Part shown: positions 10,932-23,120 of the stretch, in pieces
How the letters are laid out: each line of letters opens with the position of its first letter
Position numbering within the stretch: the stretch's first letter is position 1
Source of the DNA: Phytophthora sp. 'mugwort'
Lineage: Eukaryota; Oomycota; Peronosporomycetes; Peronosporales; Peronosporaceae
DNA length: 64,000 nucleotides
Direction of reading: 5' to 3'
Assembly (NCBI GenBank): GCA_033558025.1
Contig: JAUCEF010000002.1
Location: 1,612,001 to 1,676,000, forward strand
The notes under the pieces: generated by a model
What the model was told of the DNA's origin: nothing
Database searches by the model: none
The model's input: only the letters and a program-made list of their open reading frames with translations
Program-made: the position numbers and the translations under genes

Positions 10932-12839
10932 ATGATCACTAGAGTGGTGCCATCGATCAAAAGACAGAGTGACCCTGCTGGTTATGAGTCAACCGGGTTT
11001 ATAGGGCGAGTGAGACCACCAGAAGATATTCTACGCCAGGCCCGCGCCACAAGGTAGTGCTCTAGTTCGACATCACTAGCTCTAGCTGCGATGAGATTAA
11101 CTGCAGTGCTCTGGTGTGATGGCGTCTAGCATTACGGGAGTCCTCGGCCAGATCGGTGTGTGGGATTTGTACTGCTGTCATACTTGTGAGCTTCTAACCA
11201 CCTCCGTCTTCGGTCTTCATAGCTACTGTCGCGTCGTACGCTATAGACATTCTCCAAGAGCTCAAGGATGAAACAACAGCAGTGACCGATCGGATGTCGA
11301 AGCTGCACCAACGTGTGGATGTCCTAGCAGAGGTTGTTGAGAGTCAAATTCGTCGACATGATGCAAGGAAGTCCGAAGCCAATCTACTACACTTGCTGCC
11401 GTCTCAAGAGGAAAGTGACCGAGTGCTCTGCGTGCAGACAATCAGTAATTCGACCCCTTCTGCAACAAATAGTCGACCAGCTACAGTCCTTGAAGCCTAT
11501 GAACACTGCGAACGTGTTCCTCCATTGGAACCGGTCAGTGTTGCAGATACGTCATAGCAGTTGGCGCCATCTAACGTTTTTTGTCTGTTTTCCTTGATAG
11601 TTGGATAGTTTCTACGACTCCGAGCAGCGAGACGGCTCCGAGAACCATCTCGACAATCACCATGCCGCATCAATCTCGCGGAAGAAGTACAGCAATCCTG
11701 GTTTCTTCATGGAGGAATGGTTGAAGAATGAGGAAGGGCGACAGCAACGAGCATTGGAGATGAAGGAAGGGCGTCGGCGAGAACGGCGTGATGTTCGCAA
11801 CCTTCACAAGACCTACGAGCTGGATCAACAGCGGCAGACCACGGGCACTGACGATACTAAACGTTCTGGCAGCACCGATGACACCGAGCAAAAGCTGAAA
11901 TTTATGAAGATTCGATCGTGGCGGGAGATTTACGGCACTGGCGAGGGGAAGGAGTTGATGAAGCAGCCAAATGGTCGCAGTCCAAGCTTGCGAGATCTAC
12001 GCAGAAAAGCGCATCAGAGCCTGGTTTCAATCACGCAGAGCCCCCCACGATCCGAGGGACGACAGCGACCAGCGTCTCCACCCCCGCCGCCACCTCCTCC
12101 ACAGGACGAACTAACCCACCAATCTCCCACAAATGAGCAGGTCGCCATGACCACTCCGCCCATCCCGACAAGTTTAGGCGGCGCCTTCATGCAGGAAATG
12201 GATGATGCCGAGATCACGATGGAGATGAAGTTGGAAGAGGAGTTTACCAATGGGATCCCGCCACCTCCACCTCCGTTACCGGACTCAACAAGCCCCGACG
12301 AGTTTACCGACCATGGGTTGTCGTATTATTACGACCCCACAGCGATGCATAACCTCACACCGCCGCTGCCTCCTCCACCAGAACTCGACGAACAGAGCAA
12401 ATCCGACGCGTTCTACGACACCTACGAAAATGACAATGATACCGTTCCATCCACGCCATCTCCTCCACTAATGGAAGAATTCGAGCAACCTCCCCCACCT
12501 CCCTCGCCGCCTCCCTCATCCGAACTCCCACGCGCATCCAGTCTCTTAGAAGAAATCCGGCTGGGCGCGTCACTACGCAGCGTCACTGATCGTCAGCGCC
12601 AGCGCGACGCCCCCGTGCGCCCTCAAGCGGCTCTGCTCCAGCAGATCTTGCAGAAACAAAGCCGTAGTCTGCGTCCTGTGGAGCCTCGCGCCCGTCCACC
12701 ACTACAGACTCGGAGCTCCACGGGCGCCCCCTTCGCCGACTCCATCGCGCGTATCCTCGAGCGCCGCGCCGTGATCGCTTACGACTCCGACAGCGACTCG
12801 CACAAGTCAAACAGCAGCAACAATGACAATGATTGGTAG
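10932..12839 (+). CDS. SCAR/WAVE family activator of the Arp2/3 complex
   Basis: Model: exons 10932-11009, 11107-11155, 11223-11533, 11601-12839 (about 558 residues). The second and third exons give the WAVE homology domain (ITGVLGQIATVASYAIDI then ELKDETTAVTDRMSKLHQRV), which binds Abi/HSPC300 in the WAVE complex. The RPATVLEAYEHCERVPPLEP segment and the basic region after 11700 follow. A proline-rich middle has several PPPPPP runs. The C-terminus holds a WH2 helix (LLEEIRLGASLRSV), a central helix (DSIARILERRAVIAYDS) and an acidic tail ending in Trp, the VCA arrangement that delivers actin to Arp2/3. The first exon is the least certain part. The gene ends 132 bp before the next start. Confidence 0.88.
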
Positions 12840-12971
12840 ATAATCTCGTCCAACTTCAACCCAGCGACCATCACTCTTCCCGCGACATTCCTACAACAAA
12901 AGCCTCTCATTAACTTGATGTACATCACACCACAAGCGATCCTATCGCCCCCACCCAAAAAGCATTAGACC

Positions 12972-14009
12972 ATGCAGCAACCTCCGCTCCCTCCCAACCC
13001 GCCGCAGCCGGCTGAGAAGCCCCGCGATGGCATCCCGTACCTGGGCTCGCGCATCTCGCTCGTCTCCAAGACGGACATCCGCTACGAGGGTTTCCTGTTC
13101 AACATCGACACGCGCCAGAGCACCGTCGCCTTGCAGAGCGTACGCTCCTTCGGTACCGAGGGCCGCCGCGCTGAACACGTGCCGCCGTCCCCGCATGTGC
13201 TACAGTATGCGACCTTCAAAGCCTCGGAGATCAAGGACCTGCATGTGTGCGAGGCCGCCCCCATGCCGCCTCAACCGCCCGTCCCCCAGGCCCCCGTGCC
13301 GCCTTTGCAGCCTCCAGCCCAACCTCCACTTCCGTCCGGCCCTCCTCCTCCAGTTGCAGCCCCTTCAACGGCACCGAAGCCCACATTATTGACCCCCGGG
13401 TCGGTCTCCGACGCTCAGAAGCACCATACGCAGGCTCAGAACTATCAGGAACAGACTCATCAGGATCAGAACATTCAGGGACAGGCTGAGCACACGCAGC
13501 GTCAGCGACGACAGCCTCAGGGCAACAATGCCCGGACGATCCCGGGCATGGGTGGACACTTGCTGAAGCGCAAGGAGCGCCGTGCTCCTGGGGTTGCGGA
13601 CGCGGGCGGTGTCGGCCCGGACAGCGCATCTGGCGAGTTTAACTTTGCGGATGGGCTGAACGACTTTGACAAGCAGGAGGAGTTCTCCAAGCTTGAGGAG
13701 AGCGCGTCGAAGGAGCAAACTGGCAGCTACCAGAAGTCATCGTTCTTCGACACCATCTCGTGCGATGCGCTGGACCGACTGGAAGGACAGCGGAGCAGGA
13801 TGAGCGGAGCTGATGAGAGGAAGCTGAACACGGAGACGTTCGGTGCAGTGGGTCTCAACAATCGCCGCAACTTTCGTGGACGCGGACGAGGCCGACGTGG
13901 AGGATATCGCAGCAGCAACTGGAACGGAGGCCGTGGCAATGGAGGTGGGCGTGGCGGACGCAACAACAACAACAACGGCTTCCCCAGACCGCAACCCGCT
14001 GGTCCCTGA
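12972..14009 (+). CDS. LSM14/Scd6/RAP55 family P-body protein
   Basis: Intact 345-residue single exon. Residues about 22-90 form an LSm14-type Sm fold ([35 protein letters not shown]). A long proline-rich linker and a Gln/His-rich tract follow. Then come the FDF motif ([16 protein letters not shown]), the FFD box ([11 protein letters not shown]), the TFG box ([10 protein letters not shown]) and an RGG-rich tail with an Asn run. This order is diagnostic of LSM14/Scd6, which binds the helicase DDX6/Dhh1 and 4E-type partners to repress translation and promote decapping in cytoplasmic P-bodies. Length is typical of the shorter members. No intron needed. Confidence 0.92.
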   Translation: MQQPPLPPNPPQPAEKPRDGIPYLGSRISLVSKTDIRYEGFLFNIDTRQSTVALQSVRSFGTEGRRAEHVPPSPHVLQYATFKASEIKDLHVCEAAPMPPQPPVPQAPVPPLQPPAQPPLPSGPPPPVAAPSTAPKPTLLTPGSVSDAQKHHTQAQNYQEQTHQDQNIQGQAEHTQRQRRQPQGNNARTIPGMGGHLLKRKERRAPGVADAGGVGPDSASGEFNFADGLNDFDKQEEFSKLEESASKEQTGSYQKSSFFDTISCDALDRLEGQRSRMSGADERKLNTETFGAVGLNNRRNFRGRGRGRRGGYRSSNWNGGRGNGGGRGGRNNNNNGFPRPQPAGP

Positions 14010-14297
14010 GTGCGTGCAGTTGCTTTTTTTTGTGACAAACTGCCCCAGATAGGATTAAAGTAGCAGATTGCTACGATGCTTACTCACCAAACTAATGACA
14101 AGCGAAGCATTTGCTATAGTTTTTTTCGTAGTGGTGTGTATACATTTCGCCAATACTGAGATGCTCTTAATTGAAGAATTGCCAATAGTTCTGACAGTAC
14201 TGGAATCCTAGTGCAAACACACAATGAAGCAATCGGATCCCCCAGCTTCCTTTCCAACGTCGCTTGATCCAATTTCATTGATTCTTTAATCGTCAAC
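14010..14297. other. Convergent 3' intergenic region
   Basis: Lies between the ends of the LSM14-like gene (plus) and the EF-hand gene (minus). No ORF supported; poly-T stretches near 14022 and 14121 may serve transcript ends. Confidence 0.5.
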
Positions 14298-15238
14298 TTA
14301 GGCGCAACGAACGATTTCCGTGAGTGCATCGTAGAACTGAAGGCGGTTCAGCTCCATTTCGTCCTACAAAAACAACTCACATGCAGTTATTAGCTCGATA
14401 ACTAGGTCAAAGACAGTAATTGGAACGTGCTCCGTCGCTTCCTACCCAAGGACCGAGTTTTGTATGCGCACAAGCCACTAGTTGCTCCAGATGGAGTTCG
14501 TCGTTCTCTGTCATTCGGTAGACGCGATGCTCCTGCAGATCGTGACGGGCAATGTCGAGTTGAATAGTGAACCAAGTCTCAACCTCGTGCGCTTGCACGG
14601 TACGAGCAGAACCGGAAACCAGTTCGAACGGAGGTGGCCCAGCATACAACGAGTAGCGAAACTTGACGTAGCAGCGATGCTCGAGCTCCATCGTGATCTC
14701 CGTGAAGTCGGTGCTACTTAACTATAAAAAGGGGAGCATCTACAATAGTTAAATCAATGAACTCAGCAGACAGGCATACCAAAATTCATGTTCGTACCTT
14801 AACAAGTTCCGTTTGGATGCAGTCGTCCAAGTTGTCGTAGTGGAATTTCGCGATATCGAGCAGGAACGTCTTGGCCACGGGGTCGGAGCCCTCGTTGATA
14901 ATACTGAACGCCTTGGCGAGCAACTTGTTGACGTATCCCGTCCACTCGTCCGGACTGATAGAATTGTCATGATCCGCATCCAGGATGTCGAACGGGGGCA
15001 GTTTACGTGAGCGCAGACGCAGTTTATCGTCGTTTGTAGCATCACTTTGAGTTAGAGATCGCCACGGGAAGCTGTCACTTTCAGTATCTCGGCGTCCGAA
15101 CTGCCCCGACACTTGAGCTAGCGACAACGGCGTGGCCCGTGCTCCGTGAGTAGCTCCGATGTCATTCCACCACGGAACCGACTGCACGACAGTCACGAAG
15201 AGCGGAGTCCCCAACAGAATCAACGTCAACCTTCTCAT
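14298..15238 (-). CDS. Secreted EF-hand protein, three exons, function unknown
   Basis: Model on the minus strand: 15238-14798, 14721-14446, 14363-14298, GT-AG introns, phase kept, 260 residues. The protein starts MRRLTLILLGTPLFVTVV, a signal peptide likely cut near SVPWW. A canonical EF-hand loop DADHDNSISPDEW lies near residue 90. Further acidic helical segments follow (DNLDDCIQTELVK, DIARHDLQEHRVYRMTEN). Only one loop is clearly calcium-binding; a second, degenerate hand may pair with it. It should enter the secretory pathway, with no membrane segment after the signal. The second acceptor was chosen because it alone keeps phase. No family with known function recognised. Confidence 0.65.
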
Positions 15239-15776
15239 TATAAACTCCTTCACTTGCGCAGCTAATATCAAGATGAGGATAACTAATCTAACAACGAACT
15301 ACAGTAGATCTTACTTGTCGGATCGGAGACCCTTGACACCCTCGAGTCTTCTACACCGCTCGTTTTTGACAAGACCACGGCCTGTGCCTCTTCATCGTCA
15401 CGACGGCCTAACCAAGACCCAAAACTGTATTTCGTCATGGAACATCAATCCTGACTCAAAGAGCCGAGGCTGAAGCTGTTGTGCCTCGTAACACTGGGCA
15501 AAGGGAAGCACGTGCATGAAGCCACAATGACATGGGATCAGCTCGCTGGACTTTGCGTGGTGAGCGCTTTTAGTAGAAGTTCTACGGAGCACGAGGTTGT
15601 CGACGTCCGGATGCTGCGGTGAGACTAAAACTCATGGCGACGACAACTTGCATCGTTCGCGGAAATACGCTGCCAAAACGCTGCTCCGGATGCCCCCTCC
15701 CCTCTTCATAGTCATGTGATCCCGTCATTCCTCGATTGGCCCAGTTTCCGACTATCTTGTTTTCTGCCGAGCTACG
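15239..15776. other. Intergenic, no gene seen
   Basis: Upstream region of the EF-hand gene. Open frames here are short and lack recognisable motifs. Confidence 0.45.
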
Positions 15777-16016
15777 ATGGGGACGCTAGCGTCGAAACCG
15801 AATCCTTCACTACGAGCACGAGCTACTCGTCGCCCGTCACCGGAAATGCCGATCGCGTCTGTGAAAATACACCCGCCCGGGACGTGCAACGGCACAACTG
15901 GGACAGATAACCGCCGCGTTCGTGCCGACCACGATGAGATGAAAGATCTGGCACAGATCTTCAGAGCGATGATGAGCGGCGACCGACGATCCAAACGTAA
16001 ACTCCGGCTACAGTGA
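15777..16016 (+). CDS. Possible small protein with N-myristoylation signal
   Basis: A 79-residue ORF begins MGTLASKPNPSLRARATRR, fitting the MGxxxS N-myristoyltransferase pattern with a following basic patch, which would favour membrane attachment. The C-terminal third (DEMKDLAQIFRAMMSGDRRSKRK) is charged and helical. No family is recognised and no promoter is certain. It could be chance; the motif plus short intergenic setting is the only support. Confidence 0.3.
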   Translation: MGTLASKPNPSLRARATRRPSPEMPIASVKIHPPGTCNGTTGTDNRRVRADHDEMKDLAQIFRAMMSGDRRSKRKLRLQ

Positions 16017-16118
16017 AGCTTTAAACCGATCGTAATTGTGTGTACATGAATTTCTCAAATATTAACTTGTCGGGTTCGTATGGTCTGAGGACGAAGACAA
16101 CGGGTGGAACTGTGCTTC

Positions 16119-16928
16119 TTAGGCGCCAAAAGGAGTGACATTGGAGCACTGGCACAGCGATACCTTGCGGCCATTGAGCTCCTGCGTGTCGCGAGCGTTC
16201 GGGCGGGGGAGAAACTTGCGGTACAACTCAAGCTGCTCTGGTGAAGCCTCCAACATGTTGCTCACGACAACCCACTCGACGCCCTCCGAGTACGGGGGTG
16301 TCGTGAGCGAGCCCTTGTACCGGAAGATCTTGCCCTCCAGCAGGCCGTTGAGCTCCTCGCCGCCGGTGATCTTGCCCAGTGCGACGTGATCGTGCTTCTC
16401 CGTTTGCAAAGTGGAGATCTCGTCCCAGAACTGGGCCAGAAAAGCATTCTCCTTGCCTTCGGTGAAGAATAAGCCCACTACCGCCAACGCGCCGTCCTCA
16501 GCCTGGTGCACCAAATGCAGCTCCATCGCCCGGGCGTTGCCATTCACCGTGTGCTCACCTGTACAGCACACCACCAAAATAATGTTAGGAAGTTTTCACA
16601 ATATTTACTGAACGCTATAAAGTGACGTACTGGGGGCGTGGAAGTGGAACTGTACCGTGTAGAACTTCTTGCCATTGAGCGTAAGCACATTCTGCTCGTG
16701 GTCGCTCCAGTTCACTTGGAAGTTGTCACCGCCATGCACGAGTTGAATCTCGGCCGGCGCCGAGCCGAACTGCAGCGCGGTCTCGGCCGAGCTCAACGTC
16801 ACCGCCTGGGCGGCGGGATCGTGGGAGATGTCGATCGGAGACTGCGACGGTATCGACGAGACCTCGACCTTCTTGCCATCCGAGACCGTGGTCTTATGAT
16901 GTAACACCTTGGAGATCGAGGGACCCAT
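16119..16928 (-). CDS. Alpha-type carbonic anhydrase, two exons
   Basis: Model 16928-16631 and 16558-16119 on the minus strand, intron GTACGT...AG, phase 1, 245 residues. The enzyme hydrates CO2 to bicarbonate using zinc. Zinc ligands are seen in the QFHFHAP strand and in MELHLVH; SEHTVNG follows the first pair directly across the splice. SQSPIDI near the start and GSLTTPPYSEGVEWVV near residue 190 are further family signatures. The chosen start gives MGPSISK, which lacks a signal peptide and fits an N-myristoylation site. An in-frame start farther upstream at 17060 would add about 44 residues ending in AALPFYF, which could alter targeting. Catalytic residues appear intact. Confidence 0.85.
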
Positions 16929-17060
16929 TGCAAATGTTGATTTATGGTAAGAAGGAGGTGAAAAGTAGAATGGCAGGGCAGCTTGAGATTGGCTCGACAA
17001 TGCGAGGCAACTCGAGCCCATGAGCCTAAGTATAGCGCGTGACTCTGCAGCTTCAAGCAA

Positions 17061-18350
17061 GCTCTGCTTGGGGCCTGCAAAGACTTGGCGGAGGATGCTT
17101 TCTGTTCACGAGCTCCGTTATGCCATAACTTATGGGGCAAGTTGCACGACCGACATCATTTTCCTCCCCACAAGATGAAGACGGCCCTGACTACGTTCGG
17201 GTGTCGCAGCAGGGCGACCGAACGCTCGATTGCTGGCCGTGTCGGGCTCTCTCTGTCCAGGCGCTGGCTGGAAGGTGACGACCTTTTGAGCAAGTTTTCA
17301 ATTTTGGAAGCTCGGTGATGACTCCAGAACGACGGACACTATCGCGGTGCTCTTCAAAGTGTGGCGGTGCTCGATGTTAAACCGCGAGAGAGAACCAACA
17401 GGCATCCAAGAGAACCAACAGTGGGGTGCACGGATCTGTTTGTTCTCTTGCTGACTGCCACAGTCAACAGACCATAAAAACAACAGGGCGCGCACCATGG
17501 ACCCAACAATGCTGTTGCTTTTCTTGAACGAGTTACATGTAACCGGGGCTGCCACTACATGTATATAACGCTGTATCAAGCGACAGCGAACTCCCCCCCC
17601 TGCTAACTCATGGAGCTAGCCGACCGGGACGGCACCGCGTCCGGCAATGCATGGAGGTCGGTGGGTGGGAGATTACAGACGCGTACGGTACGCCGTACCT
17701 GCATCCATCGTGACGCGGTTACGCACGCGGTTTCGAGTGCGGTGGACTGGACACACAAGTGCATGGCGCAGCTACGGAAGCGGGGCAGTCATCCTGGTGC
17801 CTCGGTGTCTATGCTGGCAGAGATTTCTCTCGGCCAAATGGCCAGCAGACGCCAACTCTGCGACTGGCGAGATCGCTTTAAGATGCGGGCGTCGGTGAGC
17901 TCGCTGGTGTTCGGCAGCACGACGTTTTCGAAGCAGAAATCGGACGAGCAGCGCGACTAGCGCTTAGTGCTTTCCGAGTACCATACACATGCCCTGAGTT
18001 CCTAAAGCTTTCGATTAAATAATGACAATGAGGTAACATATTATTAGAATATTTGAGTAGTTTATTATTTTTTCGCTTTGGAATACAATCCAACTATTGT
18101 ATCAATACAAGTGTCACACACACCATTGTCATGGATGGCTATGTTCTGTGACTTGTCGGTGCCAACTTCTTCATCCCCCCAAAAAAGCATTCGTGAGCAC
18201 ACGGGTTCGTCAAAACTCATGGCTTCAAATTTGGTCGGGTGTGACAGTCACAGCGGGTGGGTGGGTTATAGTTTTCGGATGACATCGTCCCTACGGCACT
18301 CCCGACGGCGAGGACTATACCGCCTCGTGGTTGTTGCATTAAAAAAAAAA
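17061..18350. other. Intergenic, no supported gene
   Basis: Several frames are open for 60-116 codons, including one at 17610-17960, but none shows a domain, signal or composition that I would support. GC falls sharply after about 18000 at the edge of the repeat-rich block. Confidence 0.4.
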
Positions 18351-18410
18351 AATGACAGGCGAATATCAAGCCTCCAAGGTTCGTGCAGGTTTGATACTCG
18401 CCTGTCATTT
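18351..18410. repeat. Near-perfect 22-bp hairpin
   Basis: AATGACAGGCGAATATCAAG at 18351 pairs with its complement ending at 18410, loop about 14 nt, with an A run on the left and a T run on the right. It may be a fold-back or MITE-like remnant. Confidence 0.6.
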
Positions 18411-19790
18411 AATTTTTTCATAAATCATAGTCTCAGTAGCTCAGTTTTCAATTTGAGCACTGGTCCGTAGGAAATAATAAGGCAATACAATATGCTGCAA
18501 ATAAAATGTTTAATAAATTATTTAGCTGTAAATAATTTATTTAAATATTCTATTTTCAATATATTGTATTGTGTCTGCGTATTCGCACCAGAGCTTGCAA
18601 ACGGGCACCCTAAAATTGGGCACCATACCTACCCACCCGTACCCGTGTGTCTCATGGGTGGGTGTGGGTATCCTATTAGGGTACCCACGTAATTGGTTTC
18701 CCAATGCGGCGGGGTGGGTACGGGCAACCCGATTAAGCCTGTTATTAATAGAGCGATATAATCATTGTGTAACCGACCAATATGTCCCGCTCGGTAGGCC
18801 ATTTTGGATGGGTAGAAAATATACTATATAGGGTAGGAGAAAAAATTAAATCTGAGTTCTGGATGTAAAACGTCCATTGTCCTATTCATATATCACATCT
18901 TGCCGTCGATTTAGCGTCAAATCGCTTCGAATGCCCAATTAACACTGGCGCATTCGAGGTCATCGCTATATATATAAACGATGTCTATATCGCTACTATC
19001 ATTAAACAAAGGATAAACATACGTATTACGATTGAAAAGCTTAAAATGAATACGTATGCATCTCTCAAGTCCGTTAGGAATGAAAATGGCTTCATTTGGG
19101 GCGCAGTATTTGCTCATTCGAGACTCGCGCAAGGCTATTTATAGCGGAGCTATAAAAGCTTGTGGTGTCCTATGCTTTAGATTTGCGTTTATATATAATA
19201 AAAAGGGCTACATCGTATATATAGAGCCTAAATCGGCTATAAAGCGGTCAATTTGCAAAACAATAGGACATCTCATGTGACGTTCACAATAACTGCAGTT
19301 AATAAGCTTTTAGCCCAGCGTGAATGACGGGTATGGATACCCCGAACTGGCAGTGTGTAGACTATCGGGTGGGGGCTCGGATACCCCATTAAAATTCAAC
19401 AACGGGGTGGGTAGTCCATGAAGTTGCGTTTGCGACCTCTGATTCGCACATAAAATATGCTACAGTCACACCTCCGTAAATGGTCTCCTCTAACTGATAG
19501 GGCACTTCTTAACTGGCCGCATTAGAGTCGAGCAAACTAGCTTGTATACTTTCAGTTTGCTCTTCCTTTATCTGCACAAACACCTCTATATTCTATCTAT
19601 ATGTGATCCTCAGAATTGGCAGCTCACCTCTCTATATGATATGGCTCGCTGAGCGTCAGCCGCTACCTGTAGTTTTTATCAGCTCCTACGCTCAGTTTGC
19701 AACTTTCAGCAACTCTCCCAAGCCCAGCACATCACTGTCGGCCATGCCCCCAGCCGTCTACGCCGCAGAAACTGACCATGGAGGAGTAGC
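18411..19790. other. AT-rich unassigned stretch with GGGTACCC-like patches
   Basis: No gene supported. Clusters of GGGTGGGTA/TACCC words occur at 18620-18740 and 19325-19420; several TATATATA runs lie between. Probably decayed mobile DNA. Confidence 0.4.
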
Positions 19791-20470
19791 CCCAAGTACG
19801 AATAAAGTCCTGCGCTTCTTGGCATCAAGGACGTGAAGCTGATCGACTGGGTACGTTCAGCCTTTAAGAAATCATTGTGCGTTAGCACGGTTCGCCGCAT
19901 CGAAACAAGCCGCCAGCATACTTTTCAAGCGCAAACACTTCAGCAACTCGCCGTCGTCGCGTCAAATTTTCTGAACTGGAGCGCCAGCTCGTGGAATTCT
20001 TTCACCGCGATGAAAGGTCCACTAGCATACCAGACGATCTCCTGCTGCTCCCCAAAGCGGGCGATATTAATTCCAGCCATAACATTAGCGACGACCATCT
20101 TAGGTTGAGCGACGGGTGGCTAGATAAGTTCAAGAAACGGAACGGCATCTCATCGAAGCGGTTGCATGGCGAAGCTGAAAGTGTGAGCGCCATCGAAGTT
20201 CGTTCCACTCGCTATTTGCTTATGACGTCTCCTTCCGCTATCAGCCTGAAGACATATATATTCCGGGGAGACAGCTCTCTTATATCGTCTTGCACCAAAT
20301 CAAATACCCGCTACCATGGGCAGAAAAGATAAGGGACGTGACAAAGCGCGCATTTACCGTTGATGGATTCTGCTGCAATCCATCTGGAACTCACAAGCTG
20401 AGCCCTTTCATTATCGGGACCGCAGAAAATTTGCGCTGCTTCCAAGGCGGCACGCGTCGTGTTTAAAGAT
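19791..20470 (+). pseudogene. Pogo/Tc5-type transposase fragment
   Basis: Pieces on the plus strand give IDWVRSAFKKSLCVSTVRRIE (first HTH, near 19840), LSDGWLDKFKKRNGISSKR and LHGEAESV (CENP-B second HTH, near 20100-20185), and further on VDGFCCNPSGTHKLSPFIIG-like sequence near 20360-20420, the RNase H-fold start. Frames shift between them, so it is an inactive remnant. Confidence 0.6.
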
Positions 20471-20589
20471 CAAGCCTTTTTCCTACTTCCACAGCAAGAA
20501 GGCTTGGATAACGGCGTCCATCTTTATGACTGCAGTGTGAATCAATACATCGGCATCGTTCAACTGGGATGTCTCTGACTACCTAACCG

Positions 20590-21190
20590 ACTACGAAACG
20601 CTGCTGTCCAAATAAAAAACTCCACGTCCTGATGATCAAGGCGCACGCCATTCTTCGTCGGGTAACGGACCTGTCGCCTCTCATGCGCAACGACACCAGG
20701 TGGTCTAGTACGCACGCCATGGTTCAGCGCTATGCTAAACTTGAGCCTGCGCTGAACTCGCTGGGGTATGGCACCCTTGTTGAGTTTAGAATTCGGTCGC
20801 TCTTGCTTCAACGAGCCGCCTCTAAGGAGACTCGTGCACTTTTTAAAGTTTTTTTAAGATTTTGAGGGGGTCACCAAGACGCTACAGCGGTCAACCTTAA
20901 CGCTGTCGGGCGCCCGCCGTTTGTTCGACCTCGTTATCCAGTGCTGTCCGCAGCTCAAGCCTTGCCTCTCGCCGACTGCCGCCATCGTGAACAACACGGC
21001 CCTGGGGAGTGGTCTCGCCAAGCTACACCGAAAAGAGGCTATGAGCCTCTGCGCGTGTCGCCTGCGTCGACTTTCGTCGTGTGGACCAGGCAGATGCCCA
21101 GCCAACTCCACCTGCTACCTGTCGTTCGTTGAGCAGGCGTTTAAGAAGAGCAAGAATTTCAAGCGCTCGATGTACGTCGACGCGTCGTAA
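20590..21190 (+). pseudogene. hAT transposase fragment
   Basis: Open pieces read LSPLMRNDTRWSSTHAMVQRY near 20680, LFDLVIQCCPQLKPCLSPTA near 20920 and FVEQAFKKSKNFKRSMYVD near 21150. The RNDTRWSST...QRY block is a hallmark of oomycete hAT transposases. Several frame changes. Ends undefined. Confidence 0.6.
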
Positions 21191-22429
21191 GTTACTTCCA
21201 CGTCTAACAAAGTAGATTTTTCTCGGTAGCAAGACGCCAGATTCGCCGGTATCGAAAGCTCATGCCGAACCATAGGGGGAAGAGGCAGCGATGGCCACTA
21301 TTCCGGATTGATATGCATGAAGAGTGATGAGGTCCGAAAAGGAATAATGCCATTAGTTTACATTATGTCTGAGTGTACTTCCTACAACCCGAACAGCTTC
21401 AACGGTGTACGCATCCTACACGTCCCTGTTATACATTAGACACACCAGTATTTCGAGCGTAAATGGATCCATTCGCTTTCGTAAGTCTGAGTAGACAATT
21501 ACCCCTCTCCTCCAAGCGCCTATCGTCTCGAAGCTGGGTCGTCCTCATCCCAGCTGGTTCAAGGTTCTGACGTAGAATCTGACCAGATCACCTCCCCCCG
21601 ATCTTTGGGTAGACAAGCAACTGGGCTGAAGCGTAGCGCTAGGTTCTGCAGCCGCCACCTAGTCTTGCTAAGCGCGTCAGACGGAAGGGCTCTGGCTGAT
21701 ACGATGTCATCGTGGCAGATTATATTGTTTCTGCAAGAAAAGATCATCAACAGGGCATTGAAATATGCATGTGTAATATATTGGTGATGTTTTTAAAATT
21801 GCATTATTAATGCAAATGCAAAAAGGAAATCAATTATGGATATTGCCAACCCACTAGTGACCAATATGCACTAGTCTTCCAGCTCAAGAAAACCCTGGAC
21901 ACTTTGGACGTTTCAAAGGGTGCGGTTGCACTTCAAGGTGAGGCGCGCCTCGACCATGATTGGCTGGAGGGAATGCCGAGCCGGCCCGATCAGGGCTCGA
22001 GCCATGCTGAACAACCTCTTTCCGGTTTTTGATGTTGGGAGCACAGCGTGAATCAGAACGTACCGATCCTGCTGGTCCGAAACTCGGGAACGCTTAAGGG
22101 CTCGCTCGGCAAAGCTGACCATCGCGCCTCCAGCATCGAAGCCACTGCTTGCCGTCTTGAGCGGAGCCACTGCAAGCTTCTCGGCTCGGTTCAGAGACCT
22201 CCCGCCTTGGAGCTTGACAACCGCGAACTCGAATGTTGCGTTGGCGACGATAGCGGAGGATCGACTCACATTATAATAGTAAAATAAAATAATAAAATAA
22301 TGTTAGAAACAATGTTCAACAGTAAGTTGCACCATATCAATGAACCTACTCATAATTCCCGAAACGGGGGAAACTCGTCAATTATGGCGTTGAACAGCGT
22401 GCGCACTTCTCACATGGTGACGTCATTAG
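21191..22429. other. Unassigned repeat-block sequence
   Basis: No supported gene. A minus ORF at 22269-21913 and its plus shadow lack recognisable domains. Confidence 0.4.
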
Positions 22430-23120
22430 ACTAATCTTTTTGGAAACTGACTCGACCCATCTTGAGCTCTTGCAGCAAGTCCTTCAACTTCTTGGTCCGC
22501 GACGCCGAGGTTAATAGGTCTGCGACCGTGTCGTCATCCGCGTCCAAAACCTCACGGAGCTCGAAAAAAACCGCAGGCGCATACAGAACGTGGAGCCCCA
22601 CCTCGTGCCTTGGCGGAGGACGGGGTGGAGCTCAGTATTGAATCTGAATTTAGACAGATCAAAATTAAACATCAAATAAAAGTATTAAGCTAAATAAAGC
22701 AATGTAAACATAAAGTTACAGAGGCTATGCGGCTTGGTTCAGCGTTCGGAGCTTTACTAGCTGTTGAATAGCCCTGAGCTTCACTTCATACTCGTCCGTT
22801 TGAAGTCGGACGGCGAGGCTGAGTCGATGGCTGGCGCACCCCACCAGGGGTACGCCCATCAGTCGGGCCATCTTCTTGTAGAAACACAACATTAGTCAAG
22901 TTCTTTCCAAAAACAGTTCGCACTGTCTCAATAGCTAAACGGTGTGTCACGGCGTTGTGAATGTCGTCGCGCTCGTTGATAATCGGCGCCATCGATAGAA
23001 GCGTCGTCTTCACAACGCCGTCAATGTCGTACGTTGCGTACAATGCAAGATAGTGCTCAGAGTCGTTAAACCACCCGTCAAAACATGATACCAAATTTGA
23101 CGGGGAGTTCAGCAGCAATC
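22430..23120 (-). pseudogene. hAT transposase fragment
   Basis: The minus-strand ORF from 23118 reads SCFDGWFNDSEHYLALYATY, VKTTLLSMAPIINE and TNVVFLQEDGPTDG, the hAT catalytic-core start with its DGW and D residues. Farther downstream near 22620 comes LRQGTRWGSTF, then DDDTVADLLTSASRTKKLKDLL. Frameshifts separate them. Confidence 0.6.

Noticed and set aside
13231..13994. Minus-strand ORFs opposite the LSM14-like gene
   Set aside because: They mirror proline- and RGG-rich sequence of a clearly supported gene.
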